Below, one piece after another: positions 15,435-24,126 of a stretch of DNA of 27,631 bases (its first letter is position 1; each line of letters begins with the position of its first letter). A program made the position numbers and the translations under genes. The notes under the pieces were generated by a model. That model worked only from the letters and a program-made list of their open reading frames with translations. It searched no databases and had not been told where the DNA came from. Source of the stretch: JBDTLH01 sp039934875 (GTDB taxonomy: Bacteria; Acidobacteriota; Terriglobia; Terriglobales; Acidobacteriaceae); assembly GCA_039934875.1 (NCBI GenBank), contig JBDTLH010000231.1, positions 1-27,631 of the forward strand, read 5' to 3'.

Positions 15435-18400
15435 CTACGCCAGTGTCGCCGCGACCTTCTCCACCCGGAAGGCCTCGATCACATCGCCTTCGTGAATGTC
15501 GCCGTAGCCCGCGATGGCGATACCGCATTCCATCCCGGTGCGCACTTCACTCGCATCATCCTTGAAACGCTTGAGCGATCCCACCTTGCCCTTGAAGACT
15601 TCGGCCCCCCCGCGCATTAGCTTGACCTCCGAATCGCGGCGGATAATGCCATCCTGCACCGAGCAGCCGGCGATTGTGCCCAGCTTCGGTACCTTGAAGG
15701 TCTGGCGCACCTCGGCCCGTCCGATGTAGGTCTCCTTGATGATCGGATCGAGCAACCCGGCCATCGCAAGTTTGATCTCGTCCTGCAACTCGTAAATGAT
15801 CGAGTGCAGGCGAATGTCCACGCCCTCCTGCTCCGCAGTCTCTTGCGCCTTGCGCTCGGGACGCACGTTGAAGCCGATGATCACCGCGTCAGAGGCGGTG
15901 GCGAGCAATACATCGCTCTCTGTGATTGCGCCCACGCCGGAGCGCAGGATCTTCACCCGCACCTTCTCGTTCGACAGATTTTGCAATGAATCCGCGAGCA
16001 CTTCGACCGAACCGCCGACATCACCCTTAAGGATGAGTTGCAGCTCCTTCATGCCCGCGTTCTTGATCTGCTCGGAGAGGCCTTCGAGAGTGACCCGCGA
16101 AGATTTTGCCAGTTGTGCCTCGCGCGCCTTGCCCCCGCGATACTGGGAGATGCTCTTCGCCTTATCGCGGGTGGTCAGTACCTGGAATTGATCTCCGGCG
16201 GCGGGCAGACCTTCGAGTCCGAGGAGCTCGATGGGCGTGGAAGGACCGGCTTGTTCGAGGGCGTTGCCGCGATCGTCGAACATGGCGCGTACCTTGCCGA
16301 AGGTGTTGCCCACAATGAATGCCTCGCCAATGTGCAGCGTGCCTTGCTGGATAAGGATGTCGGCCACCACGCCGCGTCCCCGGTCGAGCTTGGCTTCGAG
16401 CACGTGCCCGGTGGCGGCGCGGTCCGCAAACGCGCGGAAGTTGCCGACGTCGGAGACCAGGCAGATATTCTCCATCAGCAGATTGAGATTGGTCTTCTTC
16501 TTCGCCGAAACCTCCACATATACGGTGCTGCCGCCCCAGTCTTCGGGAACCAGGCCGCGGTCCGCCAATTGCTTCTTTACCCGCTCCGGCTGCGCGTCGG
16601 GCTTGTCGATCTTGTTGACCGCGACGATGATTGGGACCTTCGCGGCGGTCGCGTGGTCCACTGCTTCGAGGGTCTGGGGCATGACTCCATCATCGGCGGC
16701 AACCACAATCACGACAATGTCGGTGACTTTGGCGCCGCGCGCGCGCATCCGCGTGAACGCTTCGTGGCCCGGAGTATCGAGGAACACAATCTCGCGGCCA
16801 AACGCCGGAGACGATTCGTCGTTGATCTTCACCTTGTAAGCGCCGATGTGCTGGGTGATGCCTCCCGCCTCCCCGGCCGCGACTTCAGTCTCGCGAATGG
16901 CGTCGAGCAGCGAAGTCTTGCCGTGATCGACGTGTCCCATGACCGTCACCACCGGAGCACGGATGCCGCCTTCGATATCAATGTCCTCACCCTTTTCGAT
17001 GGCCTCAAGCATCTCGGTTTCGGTGTCGTGCGCCATCTGCTCTTCAAAGCTGAGGACGTTGGTGTCCGCGCCGAAGAAGCGCGCGATCTCGCGGGCGAGG
17101 TCTGCGTCGAGCGTTTGATTGACGGTTGCCATAACGCCCCGCATCAGCAAGCGGCTGATGATCTCTTTGGCGCGAACGTCGAGCTTTTCCGCGAGGTCTT
17201 TAACGCTAATGCCCTCGGAGATGGTGATGGTGCGGGTAATCGGCACCGGCTCATTCATCTGCTGGGTCTGGAAGCGCTGCGCGTTGAAGCCCTTCATCGG
17301 GCCCTCTTTTACGCCCCGCGGCTCATAGCGCTGGCCGGGCCTGCGATTGCCGGCCGGGCGGCGGCCATCGGGCGCTCCAGTGGGAGGCGGCGGTAACATG
17401 CCGGGTGCGCCCATGCCGGGGCGTCCGGGGAAACCTCCAGGACGGGGCGCCCCGGTTCCGGTGCGGGTAGGATGTGGGCCACGCCGCATGCCACCGGGCC
17501 CGGCTGGTGCGCCAAACGGAGGACGCACACCGGCTGTGCCTGGCTGACCCTGGCCCTGGTAATTAGGATTTTGACCCTGATAGCCAGGACGCGCGCCTTG
17601 CCCTTGGCCGGGGCGAGGACGCTCGAAGATGGGCCTGCCCCGCTGCAGTCCAGGCGGGGGCGTAGCGGGCGCCGCGTACACCGGACGCGGACCCGTCTGG
17701 GGAGTGATAATGCGGCGGACAGGAGTTGCCGGCGCAGCAGGTGCCGCGGCTTGTTCCGTTGCAGGCGGGGCTGCTTGCTCTATAACCGGCGGCTCAGGCG
17801 CGGGCGGTTCGGGGCGCGCCGCATAATTGGGTCGCGGTCCGGTATGAGGTGTCACGATACGACTGGCGGGGCGCACTTGAGGCCCGTCGTCAGCGCCTTG
17901 CGGCGGAGCCGCGGGGGGAGCGCTCGGCTCTGCCTGGATCGGTTTGGAGGGAAAATTGTGCGCGGTCGTAGTCTGCTGCGGGGTCTGCGGCACCGCTGAC
18001 GCCTTTACGCCCATTGGCGGCGGCGGAGCTACTTTGGCGATTGCCGGTACCTCAGGCGCGGGCTTGGCGGCAGCAGGAGGGCGCGATTGCGGGGTCACCA
18101 ATCGCGGCGGCATTGCCGGCTTGGAGGCTGCCGCTTCGGGCCTGCCGGTTGACGTTCCCGCTACCCTTCCCGCGACATTGATCTGCGGCTTGGCGGATAT
18201 CGCCGGCGACGGCGCGCTGGCGCGTTGCGGTGCCTCTCTTTGCGCGCGCAACATGGCCGCGACATCCCCCGGCTTAGAGACCTTTGAGAAATCAATTTTG
18301 GGCCTAATATCGTTGCTGCCCTCGCGCTGCATCGCACCGGCAGACGGCTTGCCGCCCAACAACTTGCGAACCCGCTCGGCTTCGTCAGCTTCGAGCGAAC

Positions 18401-18509
18401 TAGAGTGGGTCTTCTTTTCGGTTACGCCTACCTTGGGCAGGGCATCGAGGACCTCTCTGCTCTTTACCTCAAGTTCTCTCGCCAAATCATTAATTCGAAC
18501 TTTACTCAC
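15435..18509 (-). CDS. infB: Translation initiation factor IF-2
   Basis: GTPase that brings initiator tRNA to the 30S subunit. From GTG 18509 it has 1024 residues: an IF2_N-type start (SKVRINDLARELEVKSREV), then a long Pro/Ala/Gly-rich low-complexity stretch (about 90-400) containing two near-copies of R-I-x-TP-x-TGPRP-x-YAA (near 217-231 and 266-280), a second IF2_N domain (about 425-475), and the G domain with GHVDHGKT (525-532), DTPGH (578-582) and NKID (632-635). Domains II-IV end in EGDVIEAFRVEKV. The frame is open 81 codons further upstream, but SKVRIN is the conserved family start and GGGAG/AAGG precede the GTG. It follows nusA by 112 bp; rbfA, normally next, is absent. Confidence 0.95.
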   Translation of the reverse strand: MSKVRINDLARELEVKSREVLDALPKVGVTEKKTHSSSLEADEAERVRKLLGGKPSAGAMQREGSNDIRPKIDFSKVSKPGDVAAMLRAQREAPQRASAPSPAISAKPQINVAGRVAGTSTGRPEAAASKPAMPPRLVTPQSRPPAAAKPAPEVPAIAKVAPPPPMGVKASAVPQTPQQTTTAHNFPSKPIQAEPSAPPAAPPQGADDGPQVRPASRIVTPHTGPRPNYAARPEPPAPEPPVIEQAAPPATEQAAAPAAPATPVRRIITPQTGPRPVYAAPATPPPGLQRGRPIFERPRPGQGQGARPGYQGQNPNYQGQGQPGTAGVRPPFGAPAGPGGMRRGPHPTRTGTGAPRPGGFPGRPGMGAPGMLPPPPTGAPDGRRPAGNRRPGQRYEPRGVKEGPMKGFNAQRFQTQQMNEPVPITRTITISEGISVKDLAEKLDVRAKEIISRLLMRGVMATVNQTLDADLAREIARFFGADTNVLSFEEQMAHDTETEMLEAIEKGEDIDIEGGIRAPVVTVMGHVDHGKTSLLDAIRETEVAAGEAGGITQHIGAYKVKINDESSPAFGREIVFLDTPGHEAFTRMRARGAKVTDIVVIVVAADDGVMPQTLEAVDHATAAKVPIIVAVNKIDKPDAQPERVKKQLADRGLVPEDWGGSTVYVEVSAKKKTNLNLLMENICLVSDVGNFRAFADRAATGHVLEAKLDRGRGVVADILIQQGTLHIGEAFIVGNTFGKVRAMFDDRGNALEQAGPSTPIELLGLEGLPAAGDQFQVLTTRDKAKSISQYRGGKAREAQLAKSSRVTLEGLSEQIKNAGMKELQLILKGDVGGSVEVLADSLQNLSNEKVRVKILRSGVGAITESDVLLATASDAVIIGFNVRPERKAQETAEQEGVDIRLHSIIYELQDEIKLAMAGLLDPIIKETYIGRAEVRQTFKVPKLGTIAGCSVQDGIIRRDSEVKLMRGGAEVFKGKVGSLKRFKDDASEVRTGMECGIAIAGYGDIHEGDVIEAFRVEKVAATLA

Positions 18510-18621
18510 GCCTTGTAATTCTCCCGCTTTTTGTCTCGGGTGCCCTGCCTTGGGCGCCCGCTCACTGTGGTTTATGCGTTCATGGAATCCCTCACGCTTG
18601 TGGAACTTGAACTTTGGGTAC

Positions 18622-20256
18622 CTATTTGACCGGCTCTCTATCCTGATCGTGGTCCCGCTCACGATCTTCCTCAGAACCCAGGTCATCCTCAGAAGAGGAC
18701 TCTTCCGCCTCGTCCGCACCAGCTTCGCCGTGGACATGGACCTCGGCGACATCGGCGTCCGGAGCGTTTTCCACGCCGCTGATGGCCTCCGCTTCGAGCG
18801 CCTGCCCAGTGTCTATATCTTCATGGTACTCCGAAATGTCGGGTGTCACATGCAGGTTCGGGGTTGCGATGCTCTCTCCCTCCAGTTCATCGGGAGCGGC
18901 TGTGACCTCCACCCCGGCCACCTCCGCGTCGGATGCGGTCTCGACGTCTTCCGCCGCTACCGCCTCGGGAGCGGCGGCCGCATCCAGTCCGAGGAAGTAG
19001 GCGTTTACGCTCTCCGCGATCTTCTCAATGGTTTTTTCACCAATCCCGGGAACCTCTTCGAGCTGCTCCGGAGTCATGTCCGCGAGTTGCTCGACGGTAG
19101 TGATGCCCGCCGCCACCAGCTTCTCGACCGTACCCTCACCCAGGCCCGGTACGCTCTGGATGGGGGTGACCGTTTCCACCTCCATCTCGCGCATTTGGGC
19201 TTCCACTTCCTGGCGCTTCTCTTCTTCGCTCTTGATGTCGATCTTCCAGCCCAGCAGCTTGGCGGCTAGGCGTACGTTCTGGCCTTTCTTGCCGATGGCG
19301 AGAGAGAGTTGAGTGTCGTCCACCACTACCTCAAGCGCCTTGCCCGCGAGGTCGAGGATGGTGACGCGACTCACCTTCGCAGGCTGCAGCGCCTTCTCGG
19401 CAAACGTGGTGATGTCGTCGTTCCATTCGATGATGTCGATTTTTTCGCCGCGCAGCTCCCGAATGATGGATTGCACGCGCATCCCCTTCATGCCCACGCA
19501 CGCGCCCACCGGGTCAACATCTTTGTCCTTCGAGGTCACGGCGATTTTGGTGCGCTCGCCGGCTTCGCGGGCGATGGCTTTGATCTGTACTGTCGAGTCG
19601 TAGATCTCAGGCACCTCGGTCTGGAAGAGGTTCTTCACCAGCTCCGGCGCTGCGCGGGAGACGATCACCTGCGGGCCTTTCGAGGCCTTTTCGACTTTGG
19701 TGATGACCACCCGTATCCGCTCGCCTACGGAAAAAGACTCGAGGCGCGAAGATTCGCGGCGCGGCATCTTGGCTTCGCTCTTGCCCATGTCGAAGATAGT
19801 GTCCTGGCCTTCAATGCGCTTTACCGCGGCGGTGGCAATTTCGCCTACCCGTCCGATGTTTTCGTTGTAGATGGTGTCACGCTCGGCCTCGCGTACCTTC
19901 TGAAAGATGACCTGCTTCGCCATCTGCGCGGCAATCCGGCCCAGCACATCCGTAGGCTTGTAGAAGCGGATCTCTCCTCCCACTTCAACTTCAGGATCAA
20001 GCTTCTGCGCCTCTTCCAGAGACATTTGCAGCGCGTCGTCTTCAATCTCATCGTCGGTCGCGAGCACGGTCTTCGCGGCATAGGCCGTAATCGCGCCCGT
20101 CTCCTTGTTGAGTTCGGCGCGCAGGTTCTCGTTGGTCTTGTAGTACTTGCGGGTCGCGAGCGCAATGGCGTCCTCGACCGCCGCCACCACAATCTGCGGA
20201 TTAATGCCCTTCTCTTTACTAATCGCCTCGATACTTTGATAAAGCGCGCTTGCCAT
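18622..20256 (-). CDS. nusA: Transcription termination/antitermination factor NusA
   Basis: RNA-polymerase-binding factor controlling pausing, termination and antitermination. In 544 residues: N-terminal polymerase-binding domain (YQSIEAISKEKGI start, about 1-130), S1 domain (about 135-200, VGEIATAAVKRIEG), two KH domains (GACVGMKGMRVQSIIRELRG and LSLAIGKKGQNVRLAAKLLG), then two helix-hairpin-helix motifs (VPGLGEGTVEKLVAAG, VPGIGEKTIEKIAE) and a long acidic, probably disordered tail rich in D/E. AAGGA lies about seven bases before ATG 20256. It is the second gene of the rimP-nusA-infB unit and probably feeds back on the attenuator upstream of rimP (inference). Confidence 0.96.
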   Translation of the reverse strand: MASALYQSIEAISKEKGINPQIVVAAVEDAIALATRKYYKTNENLRAELNKETGAITAYAAKTVLATDDEIEDDALQMSLEEAQKLDPEVEVGGEIRFYKPTDVLGRIAAQMAKQVIFQKVREAERDTIYNENIGRVGEIATAAVKRIEGQDTIFDMGKSEAKMPRRESSRLESFSVGERIRVVITKVEKASKGPQVIVSRAAPELVKNLFQTEVPEIYDSTVQIKAIAREAGERTKIAVTSKDKDVDPVGACVGMKGMRVQSIIRELRGEKIDIIEWNDDITTFAEKALQPAKVSRVTILDLAGKALEVVVDDTQLSLAIGKKGQNVRLAAKLLGWKIDIKSEEEKRQEVEAQMREMEVETVTPIQSVPGLGEGTVEKLVAAGITTVEQLADMTPEQLEEVPGIGEKTIEKIAESVNAYFLGLDAAAAPEAVAAEDVETASDAEVAGVEVTAAPDELEGESIATPNLHVTPDISEYHEDIDTGQALEAEAISGVENAPDADVAEVHVHGEAGADEAEESSSEDDLGSEEDRERDHDQDREPVK

Positions 20257-20266
20257 TGATTATCCT

Positions 20267-20411
20267 TGCTCTTTTCGTCTCTAGCTACTAGCGGCTGGCT
20301 GCTAGCTGCTGCTTTCCGGTCCGTCGTCGGCGACCAGTCGCCGGCAGCCAGTTTGCCCCTTATTCCTCGTCTCTTATCTCTACCTCTAAACTTCTATCTC
20401 TACCTCTACCT
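20267..20411 (-). repeat. Low-complexity repeats in the rimP-nusA spacer
   Basis: Directly after the rimP stop the minus strand reads as repeated hexamers (GTAGAG three times in a row, then ATAGAA, TTAGAG, GTAGAG, ATAAGAG). A second block follows with GGCTGCCGGCGACTGG and CTAGCAGCCAGCCGCTAGTAGCTAG-like near-palindromes. No reading frame or T-run is present; it looks like replication-slippage sequence inside an operon. Confidence 0.55.
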
Positions 20412-21005
20412 CTATACTTCCGGCACCAACTGCGCTTTTTCAATGTCTTCGAACCGGAGCGTCACCTCGGAGGCCGCCGCCTGCTTGCCGGGTTTGACCT
20501 TCTTTGTGTCGGGCGAGAATGTGATCTTCCCATCCTCAATCGATTTGATTCGCGCCTGCCAATGGCGATTCCCATTCACCGGCTCGCGCACGCTCAATTT
20601 CACCAGGCTTCCGATGAAGCGGCGGAAATCCGCCACCGTGGTCAGCTTGCGGTCCAGGCCGGGAGAAGACACTTCGAGGGTGTAAGCCGCTCCCGGTATC
20701 GCGTCCTCGACGTCCAGAATGACGCTCAGTTCGCGGCTAAAGCTCTCCAAATCTTCGTGCGTGACCCCCGCCAGTTGATCCAGTCCCACATGCGAGGGAA
20801 GCTTCACCGCCTCCTCGCCCTCGGCTTTTAGCTGCTCGGCGATCTCTCGCCGCCCTGCTTCGTTCTTTTCGATGAAGACGCGCAGAATGCGTCCTCCCTT
20901 GCCGGAGCCGCCGCGCAACTCCACCTCGACCACTTCGAGACCGCCTGATGCGGCGACCCGTTCAGCAATCTTGCGGACTCTCTCTTCTGCGCCTTCGAAA
21001 CCCAT
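20412..21005 (-). CDS. rimP: Ribosome maturation factor RimP
   Basis: Assists 30S subunit assembly. The family pattern is clear: ERVRKIAERVAASGGLEVVEVELRG at the N-terminus, LRVFIEKNEAG, the conserved ILDVEDAIPGAAYTLEVSSPGLDRKL and a C-terminal SH3-like domain (RIKSIEDGKITFSPD) ending in QLVPEV. ATG 21005 gives 197 residues and places the start where family members begin; the frame also has ATG 21035 and TTG 21050, but these lie directly against the attenuator T-run. None of the three has a strong Shine-Dalgarno. First gene of the rimP-nusA-infB operon, 155 bp before nusA. Confidence 0.92.
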   Translation of the reverse strand: MGFEGAEERVRKIAERVAASGGLEVVEVELRGGSGKGGRILRVFIEKNEAGRREIAEQLKAEGEEAVKLPSHVGLDQLAGVTHEDLESFSRELSVILDVEDAIPGAAYTLEVSSPGLDRKLTTVADFRRFIGSLVKLSVREPVNGNRHWQARIKSIEDGKITFSPDTKKVKPGKQAAASEVTLRFEDIEKAQLVPEV

Positions 21006-21047
21006 AGCTGCCAGTCCAGCCGCCAGTTTTCTCATCCCAAGCGGATA

Positions 21048-21074
21048 CAAATAAAAAGTGGGCTTTCGCCCACT
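21048..21074 (-). terminator. Intrinsic terminator/attenuator in the rimP leader
   Basis: On the minus strand: AGTGGGC-GAAA-GCCCACT, a perfect 7-bp stem capped by a GNRA tetraloop, followed by TTTTATTT. It lies immediately upstream of rimP and in the direction of the operon, so it should act as an attenuator rather than end an upstream gene. Conserved rimP-leader terminators are known from other bacteria. Confidence 0.8.
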
Positions 21075-21543
21075 GGTATGCTTCGCCGGACGGTGCCATG
21101 CTCACGTCCTTCAAACGATCCCCGAAGCCAGACCTGTTGTGCGCCCGCTCTCGCATCCAGCGGGATTCCACCTCTTGCAGTGTACCCTGACCAGGGAAAA
21201 ATTGCCACCTTCGCCAGCGTTTCTGAAATGCGAAGGAGTTTGGACTATCCGGCCAAAGCCTTATTGCGGCATAAGATCACTTAAGGTCCGCCTAACGAGT
21301 GGCAAAAGAGGTGAAAATGTTGCAAAAAAGAATGGAAATTGATCCAAAAAAACGATAAAAAACGTGCATTTTTGCCCAGAGTATCTCGCCCTTAGGATAT
21401 TAGTCCATTTCTAGGGTACAGAGCTGAGAAGTGAGCGGACTCGAAGAGGTCGGGCCAGTTTAAACGCCAGATTCCTTGTCGCTGCGCTCCTCAGGATGAC
21501 AATTCGGGAGAGGCACTTCGTTCTCGCGTGAACGGGCGGAGAG
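21075..21543. other. Gene-free region upstream of rimP (about 470 bp)
   Basis: Holds the presumed untranslated leader of the rimP operon at 21075-21180 (minus) and a weak promoter candidate GTGGCA - 18 bp - TACACT just upstream of it. An unusually A/T-rich patch lies at about 21300-21380 and a dispersed repeat at 21469-21500. Short frames on either strand lack coding character. No tRNA (such as the initiator tRNA found upstream of rimP in enterobacteria) was recognised. Confidence 0.5.
21469..21500 (-). repeat. Dispersed repeat, copy 2
   Basis: On the minus strand it begins GTCATCCTGAGGAGCGCAGC and continues to AATCTGG, aligning with copy 1 at 4048-4085 over the GTCAT-CTGAG and GAGCGCAGCGA blocks. 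Confidence 0.6.
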
Positions 21544-21891
21544 TTACTTTACTTTCACACGATCGGCGAACTTATCATACTGGGTCTGGGTGACTGCGCG
21601 CTTAGAGACGAGGTCCTGCTTGCGTTCATAGGGACGGCGAGCGATGATGCGGTTGGCAGTGGCGGCATCCACTCCGGGGAGAGCCATGAGTTGATCTTTG
21701 GTGGCCGAGTTCAGATCGAGCGAGCTCAAGCCTTCGCGGATACCCTGGGCGATGGCCTTGGCGTTACTCTTGAAGTCAGCGGTAGCTTGCGCGGTCTTTT
21801 CCCGGACTTGATCGGGCGTGGGTTTGCTGGGCGCGCTGCAACCCGCCAGAACCATCAGCAACAACATGCAGAAAACTAGACCAGCTCTCAT
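21544..21891 (-). CDS. Small helix-hairpin-helix lipoprotein
   Basis: A 115-residue protein starting at ATG 21891. Residues 1-17 form a lipoprotein signal (MRAGLVFCMLLLMVLAG) with lipobox L-A-G-C18, so it should be lipid-anchored outside the cytoplasmic membrane. Residues about 58-110 form a ComEA/T2SK-type helix-hairpin-helix (LDLNSATKDQLMALPGVDAATANRII), a fold that often binds DNA non-specifically. An exported DNA-binding or competence-related role is possible but unproven. The frame stays open upstream to 22014, overlapping sthA, but only the 21891 start gives the signal peptide. Divergent from sthA. Confidence 0.75.
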   Translation of the reverse strand: MRAGLVFCMLLLMVLAGCSAPSKPTPDQVREKTAQATADFKSNAKAIAQGIREGLSSLDLNSATKDQLMALPGVDAATANRIIARRPYERKQDLVSKRAVTQTQYDKFADRVKVK

Positions 21892-21892
21892 A

Positions 21893-21916
21893 GCCGTTAA
21901 GATGCAATAAAACGGC
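21893..21916. promoter_or_regulatory. Inverted repeat between the HhH lipoprotein gene and sthA
   Basis: GCCGTT (21893-21898) and AACGGC (21911-21916) with 12 bases between, just upstream of the lipoprotein ATG. It could be an operator shared by the divergent genes or a leader hairpin; short enough to be chance. Confidence 0.3.
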
Positions 21917-21979
21917 CTGCGCGCCAAGCACATTTTTCCGCCGGAAACCTGCGGATTCAAGAGATGTATCCGCCGGCCG

Positions 21980-23401
21980 ATGAAAGGATCTGTCCCTACC
22001 GCGCCCATGCCCACCCATACGAAATACGATTATGACCTGGTAGTGATCGGCAGCGGGCCAGCGGGGCAGAAGTCCGCGATCTGCGCGGCGAAGCTGGGCC
22101 GCAGGGCGGCGATTGTCGAGAAGAACTGGATGGGCGGGGTGTGCGTGCATACCGGCACCATTCCCAGCAAGACGTTGCGCGAAGCGGTGCTCTATCTCAG
22201 CGGCTTCCGGCAACGTACCTTTTACGGGCGCAATTACGCTATCAAAGATCGCATCAACATGGAGGACCTGACCTTCCGCATCAAGGCGGTGATCGCGAAA
22301 GAGACGGACGTGATCCAGGCGCAACTGCGGCGCAACGGGGTGGAGGTGGTCGAAGGCAACGCGACTTTTCTCAATAGGCACACGATTGAGGTGCGCAACG
22401 GCAATGGCCCGCGGCAGATCACGGCGGAGAAGTTCATGATCGCGACCGGGACCAGGCCGGCGCAGAACGACAAGATCAAAACCGACGGCAAGCGGATATT
22501 CAACTCCGACCAGTTGCTTTCGATGGAGCAGTTGCCGCGCGACCTGATCGTGGTGGGAGCGGGCGTAGTGGGCTTGGAATACGCTTCTATGCTGGCGCCT
22601 TTGGGGGTGAAGGTCACGCTGCTCGATGCGCGCCCTACACTACTTGATTTTGTGGATCGCGAGCTGATGGATAGTCTGTGCTTTCAGTTGCGCAAGCAGG
22701 GGATGGTCTTTCGAATGGGCGAGAAGGTGGTCGAGTGCGGCATCGATCCGGAGCGCGAGCGGGTGGTGGCGTCGCTTGAAAGCGGCAAGACGATACATGC
22801 CGAGGTGCTGCTTTATACGGTGGGACGGCAGGCGAACTCCGACCACCTGGGCCTCGAAGAGATTGGCATTACGCCAGGAGAGCGGGGCAAACTAGAGGTG
22901 GACGAGACCTTCCGCACCGCGGTAGAAAATATCTATGCGGCGGGCGATGTGATTGGCTTTCCCGCGCTGGCCAGCACTTCGATGGAGCAGGGGCGGATTG
23001 CCAGCTGCAACATGTTCGGCGTGGCCTGCACTATGATTCCGCAGGCGGTGCCCTATGGGATTTATACGATTCCCGAGGTCTCGATGGTGGGCAAGAGCGA
23101 AGAATGGCTGACCAAAGAACGCATCCCTTATGAGATCGGCATTGCCCGCTACAGCGAACTGGCCAAGGGGCAGATGCTGGGGGATGATGATGGTTTTCTG
23201 AAGCTGCTCTTTCATTCCGACACGCACAAGCTGCTGGGAGTGCATGTGATCGGCGACCGCGCTGCGGAGATCGTCCATATTGGGCAGGCGGTGTTGAGCT
23301 TTGACGGCACCATCGAGTATTTCCGCGATACGGTGTTCAACTATCCGACGCTGGGCGAGGCGTATAAGGTCGCGGCGCTGGATGGGTTGAACCGGCTGTA
23401 A
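21980..23401 (+). CDS. sthA: Soluble pyridine nucleotide transhydrogenase (SthA type)
   Basis: FAD enzyme of the dihydrolipoamide dehydrogenase fold that balances NADPH and NADH. In 473 residues: FAD-binding GSGPAG (24-29), C55-VHTG-T60-IPSK in place of the CxxxxC redox disulfide, as in SthA (CxHxGTIPSK), NAD(P)-binding VVGAGVVGLEYA (about 192-203), FAD-binding YAAGDVIGFPAL, and a dimerisation domain ending in YPTLGEAYKVAALDGLNRL. The missing second Cys argues against a lipoamide dehydrogenase despite the aceE gene downstream. ATG 21980 is used; ATG 22007 is also plausible since neither has a good Shine-Dalgarno. A broken second copy of its 3' end lies at 24237-24387. Confidence 0.9.
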   Translation: MKGSVPTAPMPTHTKYDYDLVVIGSGPAGQKSAICAAKLGRRAAIVEKNWMGGVCVHTGTIPSKTLREAVLYLSGFRQRTFYGRNYAIKDRINMEDLTFRIKAVIAKETDVIQAQLRRNGVEVVEGNATFLNRHTIEVRNGNGPRQITAEKFMIATGTRPAQNDKIKTDGKRIFNSDQLLSMEQLPRDLIVVGAGVVGLEYASMLAPLGVKVTLLDARPTLLDFVDRELMDSLCFQLRKQGMVFRMGEKVVECGIDPERERVVASLESGKTIHAEVLLYTVGRQANSDHLGLEEIGITPGERGKLEVDETFRTAVENIYAAGDVIGFPALASTSMEQGRIASCNMFGVACTMIPQAVPYGIYTIPEVSMVGKSEEWLTKERIPYEIGIARYSELAKGQMLGDDDGFLKLLFHSDTHKLLGVHVIGDRAAEIVHIGQAVLSFDGTIEYFRDTVFNYPTLGEAYKVAALDGLNRL

Positions 23402-23437
23402 GCGGTTTAGGCGGCGCACATATCAGCGACTTGTCGA

Positions 23438-23851
23438 TTAGAGCGTGACGATTTTAAGGTCGGGAATAAGCTGGAAATGCCTGGTATTAAACGTGGCCAC
23501 ATCGAAGCCGAGATGCAGGGCTGTTGCCCCGATCAACAGGTCCTCGAACTCGATGGCAATCCCTTTGGCGGCTTGCTGGCCCTCAATGCGTCCGGCAAGC
23601 TGCGCGATGTCGAGCGTTACCGGGTGCACGATCAGATCGTGGAAGACTTTGTGGGAGAATAAGCGTCGCCATTCACGGTCGGCGTCGGTCCTGGCCCGGT
23701 AGATGCCATGCGTCAGTTCCACTGCGCTGACAACCGAGAGTGCGATATCGACTTCGCCGTGTATCGATCGCGCGTGGTAGAGGATATCTTCGATGGAGCC
23801 GCCACGCCGTTCGCTTGCGATCAGGATGCTGGTATCGAGGATTAGTCCCAT
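23438..23851 (-). CDS. PIN-domain toxin (VapC-like ribonuclease)
   Basis: Metal-dependent RNase toxin of a type II toxin-antitoxin pair. In 137 residues the PIN acidic residues are D6 (ILDTSILI), E45 (SAVELTHG), D104 (FEDLLIGATAL) and D117 (GFDVATFN), followed by TRHFQLIPDLKIV. The start overlaps the antitoxin end by 10 bp, the usual antitoxin-first arrangement with translational coupling. Converges on sthA, whose stop is 36 bp away. Its RNA target is unknown. Confidence 0.88.
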   Translation of the reverse strand: MGLILDTSILIASERRGGSIEDILYHARSIHGEVDIALSVVSAVELTHGIYRARTDADREWRRLFSHKVFHDLIVHPVTLDIAQLAGRIEGQQAAKGIAIEFEDLLIGATALHLGFDVATFNTRHFQLIPDLKIVTL

Positions 23852-24126
23852 GCCGAAGTGTCGCGCGGCTTTCGACTGCGAATGATCTCTTCCATGTCGG
23901 CGGCGAACCCGGCATCCATAACCGGCGCATATCCCAGCGCTCTCGAGCTAGCTTCTGCCCGAGCGATCGATTCGGAGATGGAGCGGTGCGGCGGACCAAC
24001 CGCGCGCAGAATGACCACCGGACGGTCATCCGAGTCGATGACTATTTCCTCTCCCGCGCGAACGCGAGCCAGCAGATCGATGAAGTTCTCAGCTGCTTCG
24101 GCTTCCGAGATGTGGAAGGTTGGCAT
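23842..24126 (-). CDS. Phd/YefM-family antitoxin
   Basis: Antitoxin of 94 residues that should neutralise the PIN toxin and autoregulate the operon. N-terminal FHISEAEAAENFIDLLARVRAGEEIVI followed by RPVVILR is the Phd/YefM DNA-binding fold; the C-terminal half (ADMEEIIRSRKPRD) is the toxin-binding tail. ATG 24126 is preferred; GTG 24132 adds two residues. No Shine-Dalgarno is seen. A TATCAT hexamer at 24139-24134 (minus) would give a nearly leaderless mRNA. Confidence 0.82.
   Translation of the reverse strand: MPTFHISEAEAAENFIDLLARVRAGEEIVIDSDDRPVVILRAVGPPHRSISESIARAEASSRALGYAPVMDAGFAADMEEIIRSRKPRDTSAWD

Noticed and set aside
16038..17396. 452-codon plus-strand frame opposite infB, and similar ones at 17944-19269 and 19309-20259
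   Set aside because: Antisense to unmistakable infB and nusA; low-complexity His/Arg/Gly/Leu composition without motifs.
21544..22014. Longer start (22014) for the helix-hairpin-helix lipoprotein
   Set aside because: It would overlap the sthA start antisense and bury the lipoprotein signal peptide inside the chain; ATG 21891 puts the signal at the N-terminus.
21980..23401. Dihydrolipoamide dehydrogenase (lpd) as the identity of the flavoprotein near aceE
   Set aside because: The redox CxxxxC is C-V-H-T-G-T here, lacking the second Cys, which matches SthA and not lipoamide dehydrogenase.
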